In this document: positions 10,922 through 23,400 of the stretch, piece by piece
How positions within the stretch are numbered: position 1 is the stretch's first letter
Layout of the letters: each line of letters begins with the position of its first letter
DNA from: Helochares maculicollis
Lineage: Eukaryota; Arthropoda; Insecta; Coleoptera; Hydrophilidae
Direction: 5' to 3'
NCBI GenBank assembly: GCA_033557835.1
Contig: JAWQRO010000435.1
Location: forward strand, 1 to 39,050
Length of the DNA: 39,050 nt
Made by a program: the position numbers and the translations under genes
Notes under the pieces: generated by a model
Databases searched by the model: none
The model's input: the letters and a program-made list of their open reading frames with translations, nothing else
What the model was told of the DNA's origin: nothing

Positions 10922-11945
10922 GATATAACTTTCTCTGCATCAAGGATGTTCAATAGTGATGTATACCTAGCATTTGATGATCATCTAATAACGCCTTGAC
11001 TGTAAGCAATCAGTCACTTTACATTTCCTTTTGTTTCAGAACATTGCAAAAGAGCACGCATAAGGGAAAATCAAGCTGAAAAAAAGTTCAACGAAACTAG
11101 TTAATACGGTATAGTTTTAATTGAATCCATTTCTATATTTTTAAACACAAAATTGAGGGTGCGTTTTTTCGGCTGTAAGGCAATATTTTATCCAAAATGG
11201 GTAACGTAAATCATCACTTAAGCCATTCATATTCATATCTCTAAAAATGTTTAAGAACTACTAGATTATTGTAATAGAACAAGTACTGTGCTAGGTTACT
11301 GTAGATGTGTAATCAGTTTGCCTTGCAAATTATAGTTAACTGATAACTCTCTCCACCTTAATGGTATGTTAGATGAGAAGTTCAAGCTGCTTGTTTCGGG
11401 TTTCTTGTCATGAAAAGCAATATTAATAAAATATAGCACTGAAAATCAAAATATGGATTGATAAGATTCTAGTACATAATTTATAGGATTCCTGACAAGA
11501 ATGGAAATTCTATTGTATTTTAAATCATAAAGAACTAGATATTCATTAATGGCAACTTCTTCCTCGTGTTAAATTGATCTTAATCAAAATTTTTTGCCGT
11601 TCTTTATAAACACAGTTTTGTCTTTGACACAATAGCAGATTATGTTATCGGCAGCTGATCTCTGATACTCTTTAGTTTTAATTTAAATAAAAGACAAAAA
11701 TCATTTATTCTCTTCCTTTTTATCCTTAATTGGATAACACCAATTTAAAGTTGAAAACGTTTGCAAAGCATACAGATGATTGTATTTATAATTTCAGTAA
11801 GTAGAAAATCAAAATATTTTTCATTTATGGAAATTTTAGCACCCCAAGCTTCGGTAATTCAAGCATAAATACATAAACGAGTTCTTTGTGCAAAACTGTG
11901 CAATAAAGTAGATCAGAAGAAAATTATGGTTAAACCACAAACACA
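10922..11945. repeat. Diverged ~1.04-kb duplication, copy 1
   Basis: Copy 1 of a direct duplication. It shares these in order with copy 2: a 'tagcatt..atgatcat' block (10968 versus 12007, offset 1039), 'caacattgcaaaa'-type and 'gaaaatc.agctgaaa' blocks, 'ggtaacgtaaatcat', then 'aaaatatagcac', 'caaaatat..attgataag' and 'caagaatgga.att', and finally 'gcaaaactgt.caataaa' and 'attatg.ttaa.ccacaaa'. Divergence is substantial, with many indels. No long ORF is present, so the duplicated unit does not look protein-coding. Confidence 0.75.
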
Positions 11946-12393
11946 GTATTTTATATTCGGGATAAAACCTTCTTTCGTCAAGGGATGAAAAAGAGTAATC
12001 TATATTTAGCATTCCATGATCATTTAATAATGACTTGGCTGTAAACAATCAGTTATTTTATGTTACCACCTTCTGTTTGACAACATTGCAAAATACCTCG
12101 CATACGAGAAAATCGAGCTGAAATAATCCTGTATTATACAACCAAACTTGGCATACGGAAAAATGTTTATTGGCACATTTTTTCTTTAATGCTATTATTT
12201 TCTTGAATCCTTAGATATATGCTTTATCTCAAAATACTGTTTTTTTTATCGGTTGCACGTTAATAGTTCTTAAGAAAGGAAAACGTAAATCATTTCTTAT
12301 AACACTTGAAGCAGTTATATTTAATATCTACAAATTTTAAGAAATACGAGGTTATAAATTGGGCTTCTGTAAATATTTACTCATTTTGCTTTA
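11946..12393. repeat. Duplication copy 2, left part
   Basis: This is homologous to the left ~440 bp of the copy at 10922-11945 and follows it head to tail. Similarity fades after 'ctcattttgcttt' near 12393, where unrelated sequence begins. Confidence 0.7.
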
Positions 12394-13439
12394 ATGAAGA
12401 AAATACTTTGTTTTCACCAGGAAAATATTTCAGTGAATATGTTTAAGTAAATGTAATTGCGAATCCGAAATATATTCAGAAGCTCTATAGTTGCAATCAT
12501 ATTAGCAACTTTCTTAAAAAATATATTTTGCATATAAACGTCCTCAAACACTAAAACAAATTATGATACAAAAGAACACAGTATGCATTTTTATAGTTTT
12601 TATTTACCCGTTGCAGCTTTATTTTAATTGATTTTCACTAGACTATACGCTCGAGCCATTAATTTGTATTTCTCTAATTAAGGGGACACTCTTGGCTCTC
12701 AAGATTTAAGTCTCTTATAAGTCGCTTTAAATATTAAACACAATTTAGTGAACTTACAGAATAAATCTGAATAGGACGATAGTGTTCGTATTTTAAGATA
12801 TTTCATATTTAAAAAATTCACAGCACAAACAACCATATTTACTTTCGGAGTGTGTAAATAATTTTTAGATTATTATAAATGATATCTCTTAAATATAAAA
12901 GAATTGTTTTGTGTTTTTTAGTGCAGTTGCCTCAGAAACACAATCTTCTAGTAACGATATTATTTAGTCTTTAAGCACATTAAATAACAATATGTTAAAT
13001 ATAGTTGGTGTAATAGAAGCGTTTTTCTTAATTAATTATTAATATCACAAAGTTAGTTTGCAAATTTTCAACTTTGAAGAGATTTAATTTGTAACGTATA
13101 ACTTCAGTCTTGTAATCTGCGGCATTCATTTAATGTCAAATGCTAAATATTGGTCCTAGTCACTCGATTTTGTGATACACTCTGTGTAAAGAAACATTGT
13201 TTCGTAATGTATGTAGAAAACTACATATTTTTGCCTAATTTCAGAACCCATTCATATTAAAAGTGTGCCACACGAAGGTAACTTATCAAAAAGACATGGA
13301 TATCAGCGAATATGTAGAAGTTACTTTTTCACTATTTGCATTAGGTTTTAGCAAATGATACCAATTATTTAGTTTACACTGCATGTATTTATAATGAAGT
13401 AAATAAAATACATTCAACGAAATATTGATTAATTGGCAA
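12394..13439. other. ~1-kb segment interrupting duplication copy 2
   Basis: This AT-rich stretch has no counterpart in copy 1 and separates the two homologous parts of copy 2. It may be an insertion into copy 2 or DNA lost from copy 1. I found no clear inverted repeats, target duplication or coding frame at its edges, so it cannot be assigned to an element class. Confidence 0.5.
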
Positions 13440-13950
13440 AAATCGAAATATACCAGTTTTGAATACTTCTATGTATGACTTTAGAGATCAAGTGTAAGCT
13501 ACCTGCTTTGGCTTTCTTGTCTACAAAGTCAAGAAAATATTATTTATAAAATATAGCACCCGGAATCAAAATATTCATTGATAAGAAGATTAGTCATTAT
13601 TCATTACAAGAATGGACATTATCTTATATTTTAACTGATAAATAACTGATGACAGGTTCAAACTCTTTGTATAATGAAATTTGAAAAATCAAAATATTTC
13701 CCATGAATGATTGATTTATTTATTTATTTCATGTCAAGTCTATCTGGGATAACATACAAAATTTATGTTTGAAAATAATAAATTTAAAATACTTTTATAA
13801 GCTATCTAAATGTTATACAGTCTCAGTAAGTACAAAACTATTTTAGTAAACCAAGTTTCGCTAATACAGATGTATATGTATAAACAAGTTCTGATATGCA
13901 AAACTGTACAATAAACCACACGAGAATAAAATTATGATTAAGCCACAAAA
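13440..13950. repeat. Duplication copy 2, right part
   Basis: This resumes homology to copy 1 from about 11370 onward. Shared blocks are the 'tttcttgtc', 'aaaatatagcac', 'atcaaaatat', 'caagaatgga', 'gcaaaactgtacaataaa' and 'attatgattaagccacaaa' segments. Confidence 0.7.
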
Positions 13951-14893
13951 AATTGATGAACTTAGATGGGTCGTATATCAAACTCTTGTGCATTTATATC
14001 TCTAGCATAATAAAAACATTAAACTTTTTGCAGCTGAGCTGCAGCAGATAAGAACTTTTATCCGAAAAAGGTGCTAAGAAAATTAATGCCATTGTCATTT
14101 AGTCAAGATTACGTGTGAATGCAAATTATTTAGGTAACACTATTTTTAAAAACAGCCGCATTATGCAAATGTAATTTATTTATAAATGTTGGTTTTTTTT
14201 CCATACTAAATTATTGAGTAATGAATAAGACATTTTGATGTACTTAAAAAGCTTAGGTAATACCTAATTATTCTACCATAACAGACTGTCACAATTTTGC
14301 AGTAAGATTCAAAATAATCGGGCTAAACGCAATTATTCTTGCCGTTATTGGTAGTGCCCTTCTCAAAATTTTAAACCTGTCCAAGTTGTTCTCCTATAAA
14401 TAAAATTTAACCAAGAAACAATCGACAATCTTGCCTTAAGATTCAATAAGTCCAGTAAGTTTACCGTCGGAAAACTTTTGTATAGACATCAAATCGTGTA
14501 AAATTTACCTTCTATGATATTTTTAAGCCCGAATGGCCTACGGCACACCGATAGTCACGCACAAAACCTAGCTTTATTCCGACTTTCAACAAAGCACGCC
14601 AAAATGCAACAAAAACACTTCTCTCTCCAACTTATTCCTATTTGTTCTTCATCTTAAAACCTGTAATCAGATTTCAGCACGAACTAACAATCATGATATA
14701 ATAAAATCTGCGTGTCCGCTAAGCAAAACTGATAAATAATATGGCATTAAAGTGGTCGGAGCTTAAAAAAGCGCACCTATTCCGATGTTAACCTGGCGGA
14801 GGTAATGTTGATAATTAAATAGTTCGTCTACTTACCGTTCTTCCGCAGAGTCGCTAGTCTCCAGTGAAGTTAAGTCCTCATATTCATGTGTGT
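13951..14893. other. AT-rich non-coding stretch
   Basis: No gene is seen. A small palindrome, GCAGCT-G-AGCTGC, with an E-box core lies near 14030. From about 14500 the GC content rises towards the block that follows. Confidence 0.4.
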
Positions 14894-15220
14894 TTAGTCA
14901 CTAATCATACTGAAAGAAAGGCAACGTGTTGACCAATAGAACGCACCGAGAAGGTACAGAGGCGGCGCTAGCACCCGCTGACAAATCTGTGGGCCGTGCA
15001 ACTTTGACAGTTCCTTGACAGATACTAAACGATAGAGGTGGAGCGATCCAGGGCCGTCCCAAATCCGAATGGCCCCCAAAGGCGGCAATTTTGAATTCAG
15101 CCGGAGTGCAGTTTTGATAAAAATCTGAAACATAATGTCCTGGAGTGATGGTAATCAGTTTAAATGTACCGGTGCTGATGATTAGGACCTGTAAACAGAA
15201 TATCATTACGGTGGGCATTC
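14894..15220. other. GC-rich block, unexplained
   Basis: About 330 bp are clearly more GC-rich and CpG-containing than the surroundings (ggcggcgctagcacccgctg near 14961; ggcccccaaaggcggc near 15070). Two overlapping minus-strand frames are open for 79 and 105 codons, as expected from GC richness, and neither resembles a known protein. A promoter or CpG-rich regulatory element, a decayed transposon piece or a constrained enhancer are all possible. Confidence 0.3.
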
Positions 15221-16104
15221 ATCAAGCATGGATGTTTACTGGTTGAGCAAAAATATGTATTTTCTATCTGGATTTAACATCTAATTGCTAGCGTTGTAAT
15301 TATATTTGCATTAGTGCGATCGAAAAAAGAATCTGTAATATTCTTTTCTATACCTGTGTAATCAAAATGCTATTACAGCACTTCTACGCTTTGTAAACAA
15401 ATAATCTCTATGTTGTACTGTACATATATTACAACTAATGTAAATTTAATATTAAACATTACGTGTAATTCCATGTTTTTGTGATTATTGGAGGCCAAAA
15501 TTCCAAGCGTAATAATATATCATGGTCCAATTATTAGTTGCTATAAGCTGAATCTTCATTGCATTTTTTATTTAATTGTTCCTGTGCTCTTCAATAAATA
15601 ACTTACACCTAAGCAAGCCGCAATTTTAGTACTCTAATTTTCTAATAAATCAATTTACATTTAAAGTTTGCACCTGTTTTTCTAATAGTATTCATAAAAC
15701 AAAAGTAAAGCCGAATGAAGCGCATATTGGCTGTTAACCTCCCACATTTATGCTTAGCTTTTAATAAATTAAAGCGACAAAAAATGTACTATATGAATTA
15801 AAAAACTTATGCAGAGTGCTTTTATTTTTCAATTGCCCCACCTTCACTTCATCCCAAACCCTTCATTCTTGCATATCAATTTTTAACCCTCCTTTAGTTT
15901 ATTTATAAGGAATAACTGGAATTGAATGTGTTTTCCAGTGTTCATGCTAATACAAAATTCGATATCGCGTTATCGTGCCAAGAAAAATCAATCGACAAAG
16001 TAATTATGAACTCTTTTATAAATGATATTCCAGACGCAAAACGAAAACAAAACACACTTTCCCATAATAAATAACACAAGTAGCAAGTGTAATACATATT
16101 TGAA

Positions 16105-16260
16105 GTAATAAATGCAGAGAGAGACGCAAGATCGACGGCGAAGTGCAAAACGAAAGAGAGCCAGAGACCTGAGTTATTATTGATTTATGTGCCGCCTCCC
16201 TAGCATTTTCCATAAAGCTGTTTGCGGTCCTGACTATGAGTCCTGAAATATATGGCCAAA
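16105..16260. promoter_or_regulatory. Candidate regulatory block (GAGA motifs plus Exd/Hox-type site)
   Basis: GAGAGAGA at 16117-16124 and AGAGAG at 16155-16160 fit the GAGA-factor (Trithorax-like) motif. TGATTTATGT at 16181-16190 fits the composite Extradenticle/Hox site type. The block is more GC-rich than its neighbours. These motifs occur by chance and no conservation data were available, so this is only a candidate enhancer or Polycomb-type element. Confidence 0.22.
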
Positions 16261-18920
16261 TAACTGTTTAGTATGAAGATCTCGAGATCACTTTTCACTA
16301 AACTCTTTATCGACTTCGTACCACAATTGGTGTTCCACCTCACATTATTTTATTTAATATCTTGTCGAAATTCGCAATTAAATTTTAAACACTTTTATTA
16401 TTTTCGATAGATTTATTGCGCCAAGAATTTATGTAATTTATTGAGTGGTGATTTATAACTTTTATAATCAAAATTCTACCTTTATTAGGAAGATTTAAAA
16501 ATCGATAATTATTACTGGAAATTTATTGCATGCACTGCTGCACTTTATCGCACGACACAACACGAAAGATATGCAGACGCTCGCTTCATTTGTTTCCCCT
16601 GTGCCATCTTTATTATTATATTTACTAATTATGTCAACTACCTCAGGTCATCTCGGTTTAAACAGTTTTAATGTTATTTTAAAAGCTTTAAATATAGATA
16701 CCATCAGTCTTCCTTCACACTTATTTATTTTAATTTATTACTCCTACTGGGAAATTCATGAATATGTTGAGTGTTTGCGCCAAAATATTTTGGCACATTT
16801 ATAATAAAAAACTAGGAATATATGCTTTCCACCGTTGATATGTTTAATCAAACAGAGTTGAGGAAAGCGTCAGGTTGATTTTCTAGGATGTTTGTTTAGG
16901 TTTTGAAAAATTGGAGCGACACGGACGGATAACCGTGCAAAATATGTATTTTCGAAATATTTGGCAGGACAAAAAAGCTAAAACTTGCAAGAATAATTGG
17001 ATTCTTAGACAAATTTTAATGTTACATTTGTAAAAATATAGTGCACATTTCAAACACCATTAATTTTATTCCTCCCTGAAGAATTGTTATTAATTACTCA
17101 AATATCTATGAAGAAACAAACAAACTAGCTTAAGATATACGATTTCAAGACAAACAGCATATCCAAATACGTGATAAAAAAAACATCAAAACATGAATTA
17201 AGGCTAATAAATTTGTTGTGGCTGACACAGTAGCCCTCAACAATAGCTAAACAATAAAATAAATCACACATAGTTCGAAAAACGACGACCAGCAAATGAA
17301 GCCATAAAGGCGGCAAGGTGGTTCATAAATATTAAGTACATGTTTAGGGGTCATTTAAATACAATCTCGATACCCCTCCTGGCCTCTCCAGACTCCTGAC
17401 TCCTTCCCTTTAAAACTCATAAACCATTGAGCTATAAACACCTTGTAAACATACTGTTAAGTAGCGAAAAAGACAAGAGCTATCTTAAATCATCATCTGC
17501 GATTTTATGGATGGTCTTGTATTCATCTCTACGCCCATTGTGTATTACGGTCGCTATATCCATCTCGCTTTCGCTCACCAGAAACACGCAAACAACTAAG
17601 ATAAACGGTTGTAGCGTGTGCCCGAATGATTTACTGGGAGATTACTTTAAGAGACCACTTGTTATTGCCCATAACTTCTGATTCAAGTAGTGATACAACG
17701 TGCGCGGGTTTAGAAGAGGATGGAGGTTTTCCCCATAATGCGAGCGCAGCACGCCAGACAGTGATAGAATATGACCTCTTGTCCATTAGGTATCGCATGC
17801 TTGTACGTACTTGTGTTTTATGTACGTTTTCAGAATGTCTCAATTTTGAGTTTATGAATCTATGGGTACATACGATACTAACACCTTATGCCCCACGATA
17901 AAAACGCAAGACATATTTTTCAATTATCTCTCTTTTATCGCGCGCCTTCACACATACATCAGCCCGAACTCTGATTTATTGGAAGTTTATTTTCAACTTG
18001 GCTCCTCTATGTTTTATAGACTGCTATTGTTTGAGCAATATATAATTATATCTTTTGTTTGTAAACATGATTTTAATGCCTAGTTTATAGGCGAGAATTA
18101 AACGTTTGAAGTGATAAATATATGGATGTGTTAATTATGTTTGTAATACAAATTCTAAACTTTGTTTATATTGTTAATAGCACGTCCATTTTTCAGATGA
18201 GTGCGCAGCTATAAAATGATGTGCCAAAATTGCAAAGGTGCAAATGTCTGCGTCCAAACGCCCCATAAATTATTGCGAAATGTAATATGAAGAGCCACAT
18301 GTATAAAATATTAGGCTGTATAGTTTATTATTGCATTAAACTTTAACTAAATCCTTGCTTTCCTGTTTACTCTACGTTACTGAGCAATATATTTTTTTAC
18401 ATTTCAATAGTCAGGCTCATGTTCTAGATCCCACAGATCTAGCATTTCTAGTGAAAATTGCAGTCTAGCAATAAGGATTGCCACTAATGTGTGCTATGTA
18501 TAGGTCTTATTTGTAAATAATTTAGTCGTCTTAGGATAGTCGACATTCCTGGATATGGGCTTGAGCAAGTCGATTACTGTCATTGTGTAAGAAGGTCTAA
18601 TGTATAAATATTACCTCTAGGTTTACTTCGAGTACGCTTACATTTTTGAAACATCTGTACTATACTTATCGATTACAAGCTTATTAGCTGTGGGCTTTTA
18701 CGGGTTTTGTAAATTTTCCTTATATTACGTAATTTGAGGACAAGGAAACTCCAACAAGACTATGTAAATAAATATACGCATTACAAGAGTTCTTTTTTGA
18801 TCATTAAGAATTCATTCACTCCGCAGGAGAAATCCTGACTGCTTGAGGGTGTATTTGTAAATATTCTAAGCTCAGAACAAATTTAAATATCAGAGCTGAA
18901 TTATATTTGGCACATAAATA

Positions 18921-18954
18921 CTATATATTATACTATATTATATATATATAAAAA
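18921..18954. repeat. AT microsatellite
   Basis: An imperfect TA-rich run of about 34 bp (ctatatattatactatatta then tatatatata). Simple sequence only. Confidence 0.8.
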
Positions 18955-19235
18955 TGTGCATGCATCATTCTGATTCTAATTTGAAAACTGCAGATGAAGC
19001 ATTATTTTATGTTATTTGAAATGATCCAACAATATTTGTAAGTATTTTGCAAGCAGAATCAGAAATACTAAAGCGTACAATTGTATCCTAGAACCGAAGT
19101 CTCAATATTGATATTTATAATTTATTGTCCCTAAAATATTAATAGCAAATTAGAAACTTTTATTTGAAGTGTCTATAGAATTATGACAATAGCAAAGACG
19201 GACAATTTTAAGTTCAAATAATGTATCGAGAATTA

Positions 19236-20437
19236 CTAGATTGCTCAATAAGTTTTCGGTTCGAAAAGAAAGGGTGTTGTAACTAATTTTTGTTATGTTG
19301 ATGCACTCTTCATATGAACGTATGTTTATAAGCCATTAAGTATCGACGTGTCCCAGTTTTTGGCTTACAATTGAAAAATTCAAGTATCGTGCAGTGATTA
19401 AATTTATATTTTTGGAAGGTTTAAAAGCAAAGGAAATTTATGAGCGAATGTTGAAAGTGTGTAAGGACTCTTCGTCTTCAATTAGTATAGTAGAAAGATG
19501 GGTTGCTAAATTTAAACGTGATGGTACAAGTTTTTAAAACAATCCACGTCAAGTACGTCCCAAAACAGCAGCAACACCAGAACTATTAGAAAAAATATCA
19601 TTATTGGAAAATCATCGAGTGAGTGAGAGAGATGCAGTAGAATCCCTAGGCATCTCGTTGGGCAATGTAAGCAATTATTTGTTTCAGTATTGGGTTTCGG
19701 AAAGCTGTGCGAACAGTGGGTACCTCGTTCACTAATAAAGGAACGAAAACACATTCGAATGCGACTTTCTCATTAACATGTAGAGCGTTTTGGAAAGGAT
19801 CATTCGGATTATATGCGTCGATTCATCAATATGGATGAGATTTAGGGTCTACCACCACGATCTCGAGTCAACCCAAGAATCTAAAGAACGGTGTGAACCT
19901 GCTTCTTCAGCTCCGAAACGAGATCTTGTCCAAAAACTTTCTAAGAAGGTGTTAGCATTAGTGTTTTGGAATGCAAAAGGAATTTTGTTTAGGAATTACT
20001 TGCGAAGTAATAAAGTCATAAATTTTAAACATTATTTTATTTTTTAGATCAGCTGAAGAAAAAAAATTCGTGAAACAAAACCGAATTTGCAGAACAAAAT
20101 CCTTTTTCATCAGAATAATGCATCCTGCCGCAAGAGCTTAATTTAAGAATTATAGTTCGAATTGTTGGAGCATCTACCATATTTACTAGCGACGTCCATC
20201 AATTTACAGATTTAAAAAATTTCATTCATACAAGGCAATTTTCATCAAATAATGTCATAACAATTGTGGAAGAGTATTTTGTAGCACTTCCACATTATTA
20301 CTTTAGGAATGGAAGTCACAAATTAAAATTCTGTTGGAACAAGCGAATTGATGTTCATAGAGACTATACTGAACAACAAAGTGTATTTCAAACCTTTGTT
20401 TTTCTTATCAAGCCGCAACACTTATTGAACAATCTAG
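19236..20437 (+). mobile_element. Second mariner-type transposon, ~1.2 kb, strongly decayed
   Basis: The ends are inverted repeats: CTAGATTGCTCAATAAGT at the left and, read inward from the right edge, CTAGATTGTTCAATAAGT. One mismatch is seen in these 18 bases, with weaker similarity beyond. Both ends are flanked by TA (19234-19235 and 20438-20439). The interior is recognisable as a mariner transposase but has many stops and frameshifts. The ends and protein differ from the 1370-2633 element, so this is a separate mariner lineage. Confidence 0.88.
19371..20390 (+). pseudogene. Mariner transposase pseudogene, multiple lesions
   Basis: Fragments in several frames line up with an irritans/mellifera-like mariner transposase. 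The N-terminal block is FKYRAVIKFIFLEGLKAKEI, with VERWVAKFKRDGTS further on. NPRQVRPKTAATPELLEKI is interrupted just before by a stop at about 19536. A core MDE is followed at once by an in-frame stop, then in a shifted frame by VYHHDLESTQESKE and VLALVFWNAKGILF. The expected second catalytic Asp motif (HQDNA in relatives) reads HQNNA here, so the Asp is lost. The C-terminal part YFVALPHYYFRNG...WNKRIDVHRDY is kept. The gene cannot be functional. A minus-strand ORF at 19512-19754 is only its shadow. Confidence 0.88.
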
Positions 20438-20439
20438 TA

Positions 20440-23400
20440 CTAGTTTAGAAAAATATTGTAAAGGTTTTCTGAATTTGCTACTGATTATTAACTCTATTTT
20501 TAACAAACAATATTGTTTACTGTGTACGTATAATTCAGAACAAATTTACTCAGCGCAGACGTCTTTGAAATACAAAAATTAAGCCTATTTAATCCTCTTG
20601 ACAACATGCCTGTTTTCAAAAAAATGACATTATACTTTTCAATCCAAAGAACTCTTTCTATGATTTTTGCCCTGCCCTTTATATACCTTTTTAATCCTTA
20701 TGCATGGACTTTTTGCTTTGTCAACTGCAATGTCAGCCTCTGTAACTCGTTCACGTTCACGTTGAATTGTGGAATGGTGGATTAAAAAGCATAGAAACTT
20801 TTTGATGTGATAAATTAATAGCAACTCAACACGAGAAACTTCTAGTAGGACTACCAGGAATACATAAATGGTCATTAAAAATATCAAAATTTTTGCTAGT
20901 GGCATTCCTTATAGTGTTGTCCCTTATTTTAGAACCATATTTTCAATCACCATTAGTGGCAGTTTCATTTCTGAAATCTTGTAATAACTAGAGATAGAAC
21001 AGACTGGAAGAAATGTTTCTGTTTTAATATTGTATAGTAAAATGTCTTCCAAGAAACCATTGAAGCAATTTTAGTCTAAACAAAAATACTAATTACGTTA
21101 ATACTGGTACCGACATTTCTTTCTAGGATGAAAATAATTCATTTACAGAAAAACTTCTTAGACTAAAAATATTTCCAGGGATGCTTAGATAGACAAATCA
21201 TCTGATGTACCAAATTGTTATAATTTAAAAAAAGCCTTTGTTTTGTTGAAAGATCGCAAATTCAGTTATAACCATACAATTTTTTCTGCTCACAACCATG
21301 CATTTGTAATGTATTTCCATAAATATTGATTTATATTCAAATTCTGTGTTCTGTCTAAGTTCTATAAGCACGAAGCTACTAATTTAAGGAACATATTTTG
21401 CTTTTTGTAACAAATTCGATTTGCTAAATCAGACATGTTGGATAATTAATAGCTAGCATCAATTAATTTAAAATTTTAGATATTAGATTTCTACTTAATT
21501 TGTAATTCATACATTGCGATAAACAGTTCCAATATCTTCTCTCAAGTGGAAATGTTGTTAAAAGGAGTATTTGGAAGACATACGAAATATTTTAAATTGC
21601 TAAAACATTTTGGTTTTTAGAAAATAGATTACTTCAGGTGGAACTTAAATTTAAGTGCAATAAAACAGAATTTATTCTAGATCACTTTATATTTTCTGTA
21701 GCATAATGGAATATGTGAAACACTTAATCATTTTTTAACTGTGTGAAGAAGTTAGGTCGATATAAATTTATTTGCAAACCAAATAAGTATTAGTGGCAAA
21801 GTGAATTATGATATAAACACCCATTTAATTTTTTTGTTGACATTCCAAATAAAAATTTTTCTCCATGATATTCTAGACAAGATTTTGGTTTGTATTTTCA
21901 TCGACGAGTTAAAAATTAGGTTTTTATAAAGTTAAAATAAATATATTCTCTCCATGCAAGGAGAAAGTTTTAAGTTGTCACAAGACTTATTACTAATAAG
22001 AAATCCTCTATTACAAAATGTAAGAAGTCGATAAAATAAAAACAGAAATAACATGCAACATGTGCGATTTAAGAAACATAAAGGCTATTTATAACAGTCA
22101 AATAACTGTTTTGTTTTTAATAATAAATTAATTGCAACTGTTAATAAATCTTTTCAATTTGTACCAATTATATAATATATAATAATAATAATAAAATATA
22201 ATAATAGCCTTACAATATCGTCATTCATTGTAAATAAGAACTTGTACATATTTTATTCATACGTAGTTATAGAAATATTATGAGCCTAAATGTATGGTTG
22301 CAATAAAAGTCGTTAGCAAATCTTAGAGACAATATTCAAGTACCTTTTACATTAATCCATAATTTTTAACTAAATAATAAATACAGTTATTCTATCCAGA
22401 ACATAATCTGTCGTCATACTCAGTGTTTTAAATAACAAACTTCATATTTTGTTGCATTCTTAAAATGATTTAATACGATTTTGTAAAAGAGAACTGTTCC
22501 TAAGCCCCACCATTTTTGAAACCGTCGAATTTTGAGACTGGCTGCTATATTTTTACATGATAATACACTTGCAAATAATTATTTTGATTTTTCTTTTCGA
22601 CAACTGTTTTGTTTATTAATTTTTATACCGAAAACTGCGAAGTACTACACATTTTTTTCACATATTTACTGTATTTTTCTCTTACTTCACTTTAGTAATG
22701 TACACGATTTGTTGTAATTAACTATCTCGGAAACAAGGAGACTTTTTATTTTTTTTAAATAAGCTCAACTTATTGATTTTTAAGGAAGACAAACATTTTT
22801 ACATATGATATTATTTTCAACAATTAATTAAACAATTTTTGTCTTAACTTTATTTCCATCTCTACACTACTACAAATATAACGGCTGCATTAAGGCAGGT
22901 GACTTCAAATTAAATTTGTGAAAAGTGACGCGTGAAAAAATACAGTTATACGTAAAAAGATGCATATGGTAAACGCTATGAAAAAAAAGTTTTTATTTAT
23001 AATAAATTTTAGGAAATTGAAAAGAAAATTCCTTAAAAATGATTCGCTATAAATGTATTATCGTGGATGTTTCTTATTTAATAGATCAATTAGAATTACC
23101 GACATCTCAAATAAACTGACCATCGCCTAATTTTTAATCTTTGAAGCTGGCACTCTTATGCACTTTTGATGGGTAACTTGAGTATTTCTTTCAAAACGCG
23201 AATTATAAAATAGCCAGAAGTATAAAGTGTTCTCTAAAAAATTGTCCCTTTAAATTAATTTGAAATTAGTTGCTTTACTATGGATTGTTTAGTTGAAAAG
23301 CTTCTGCTGTTTATCAAGTTTAATTTTACAGAGATATAAACTGAAAAATTTATATTGCTAAAAAATATAGTCAATGGTAACAGCAAGGTAATGGCATGTA

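Larger units (their letters stand above)
15221..19235. other. Non-coding stretch with one motif-rich block
   Basis: Mostly AT-rich. ORFs of 60-92 codons on both strands (for example 16526-16804 and 17427-17681) lack recognisable motifs and splice context. The block at 16105-16260 is listed separately. An AT microsatellite lies at 18921-18954. Confidence 0.4.

Noticed and set aside
13708..13730. TGATTTATTT-type Exd/Hox site
   Set aside because: It lies in a simple tttatttattta run and is better explained as low-complexity sequence.
14901..15218. Overlapping 79- and 105-codon minus-strand ORFs
   Set aside because: Both are explained by the high GC of the block; no motif or splice context.
19512..19754. 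80-codon minus-strand ORF
   Set aside because: Antisense shadow of the mariner 2 transposase pseudogene.
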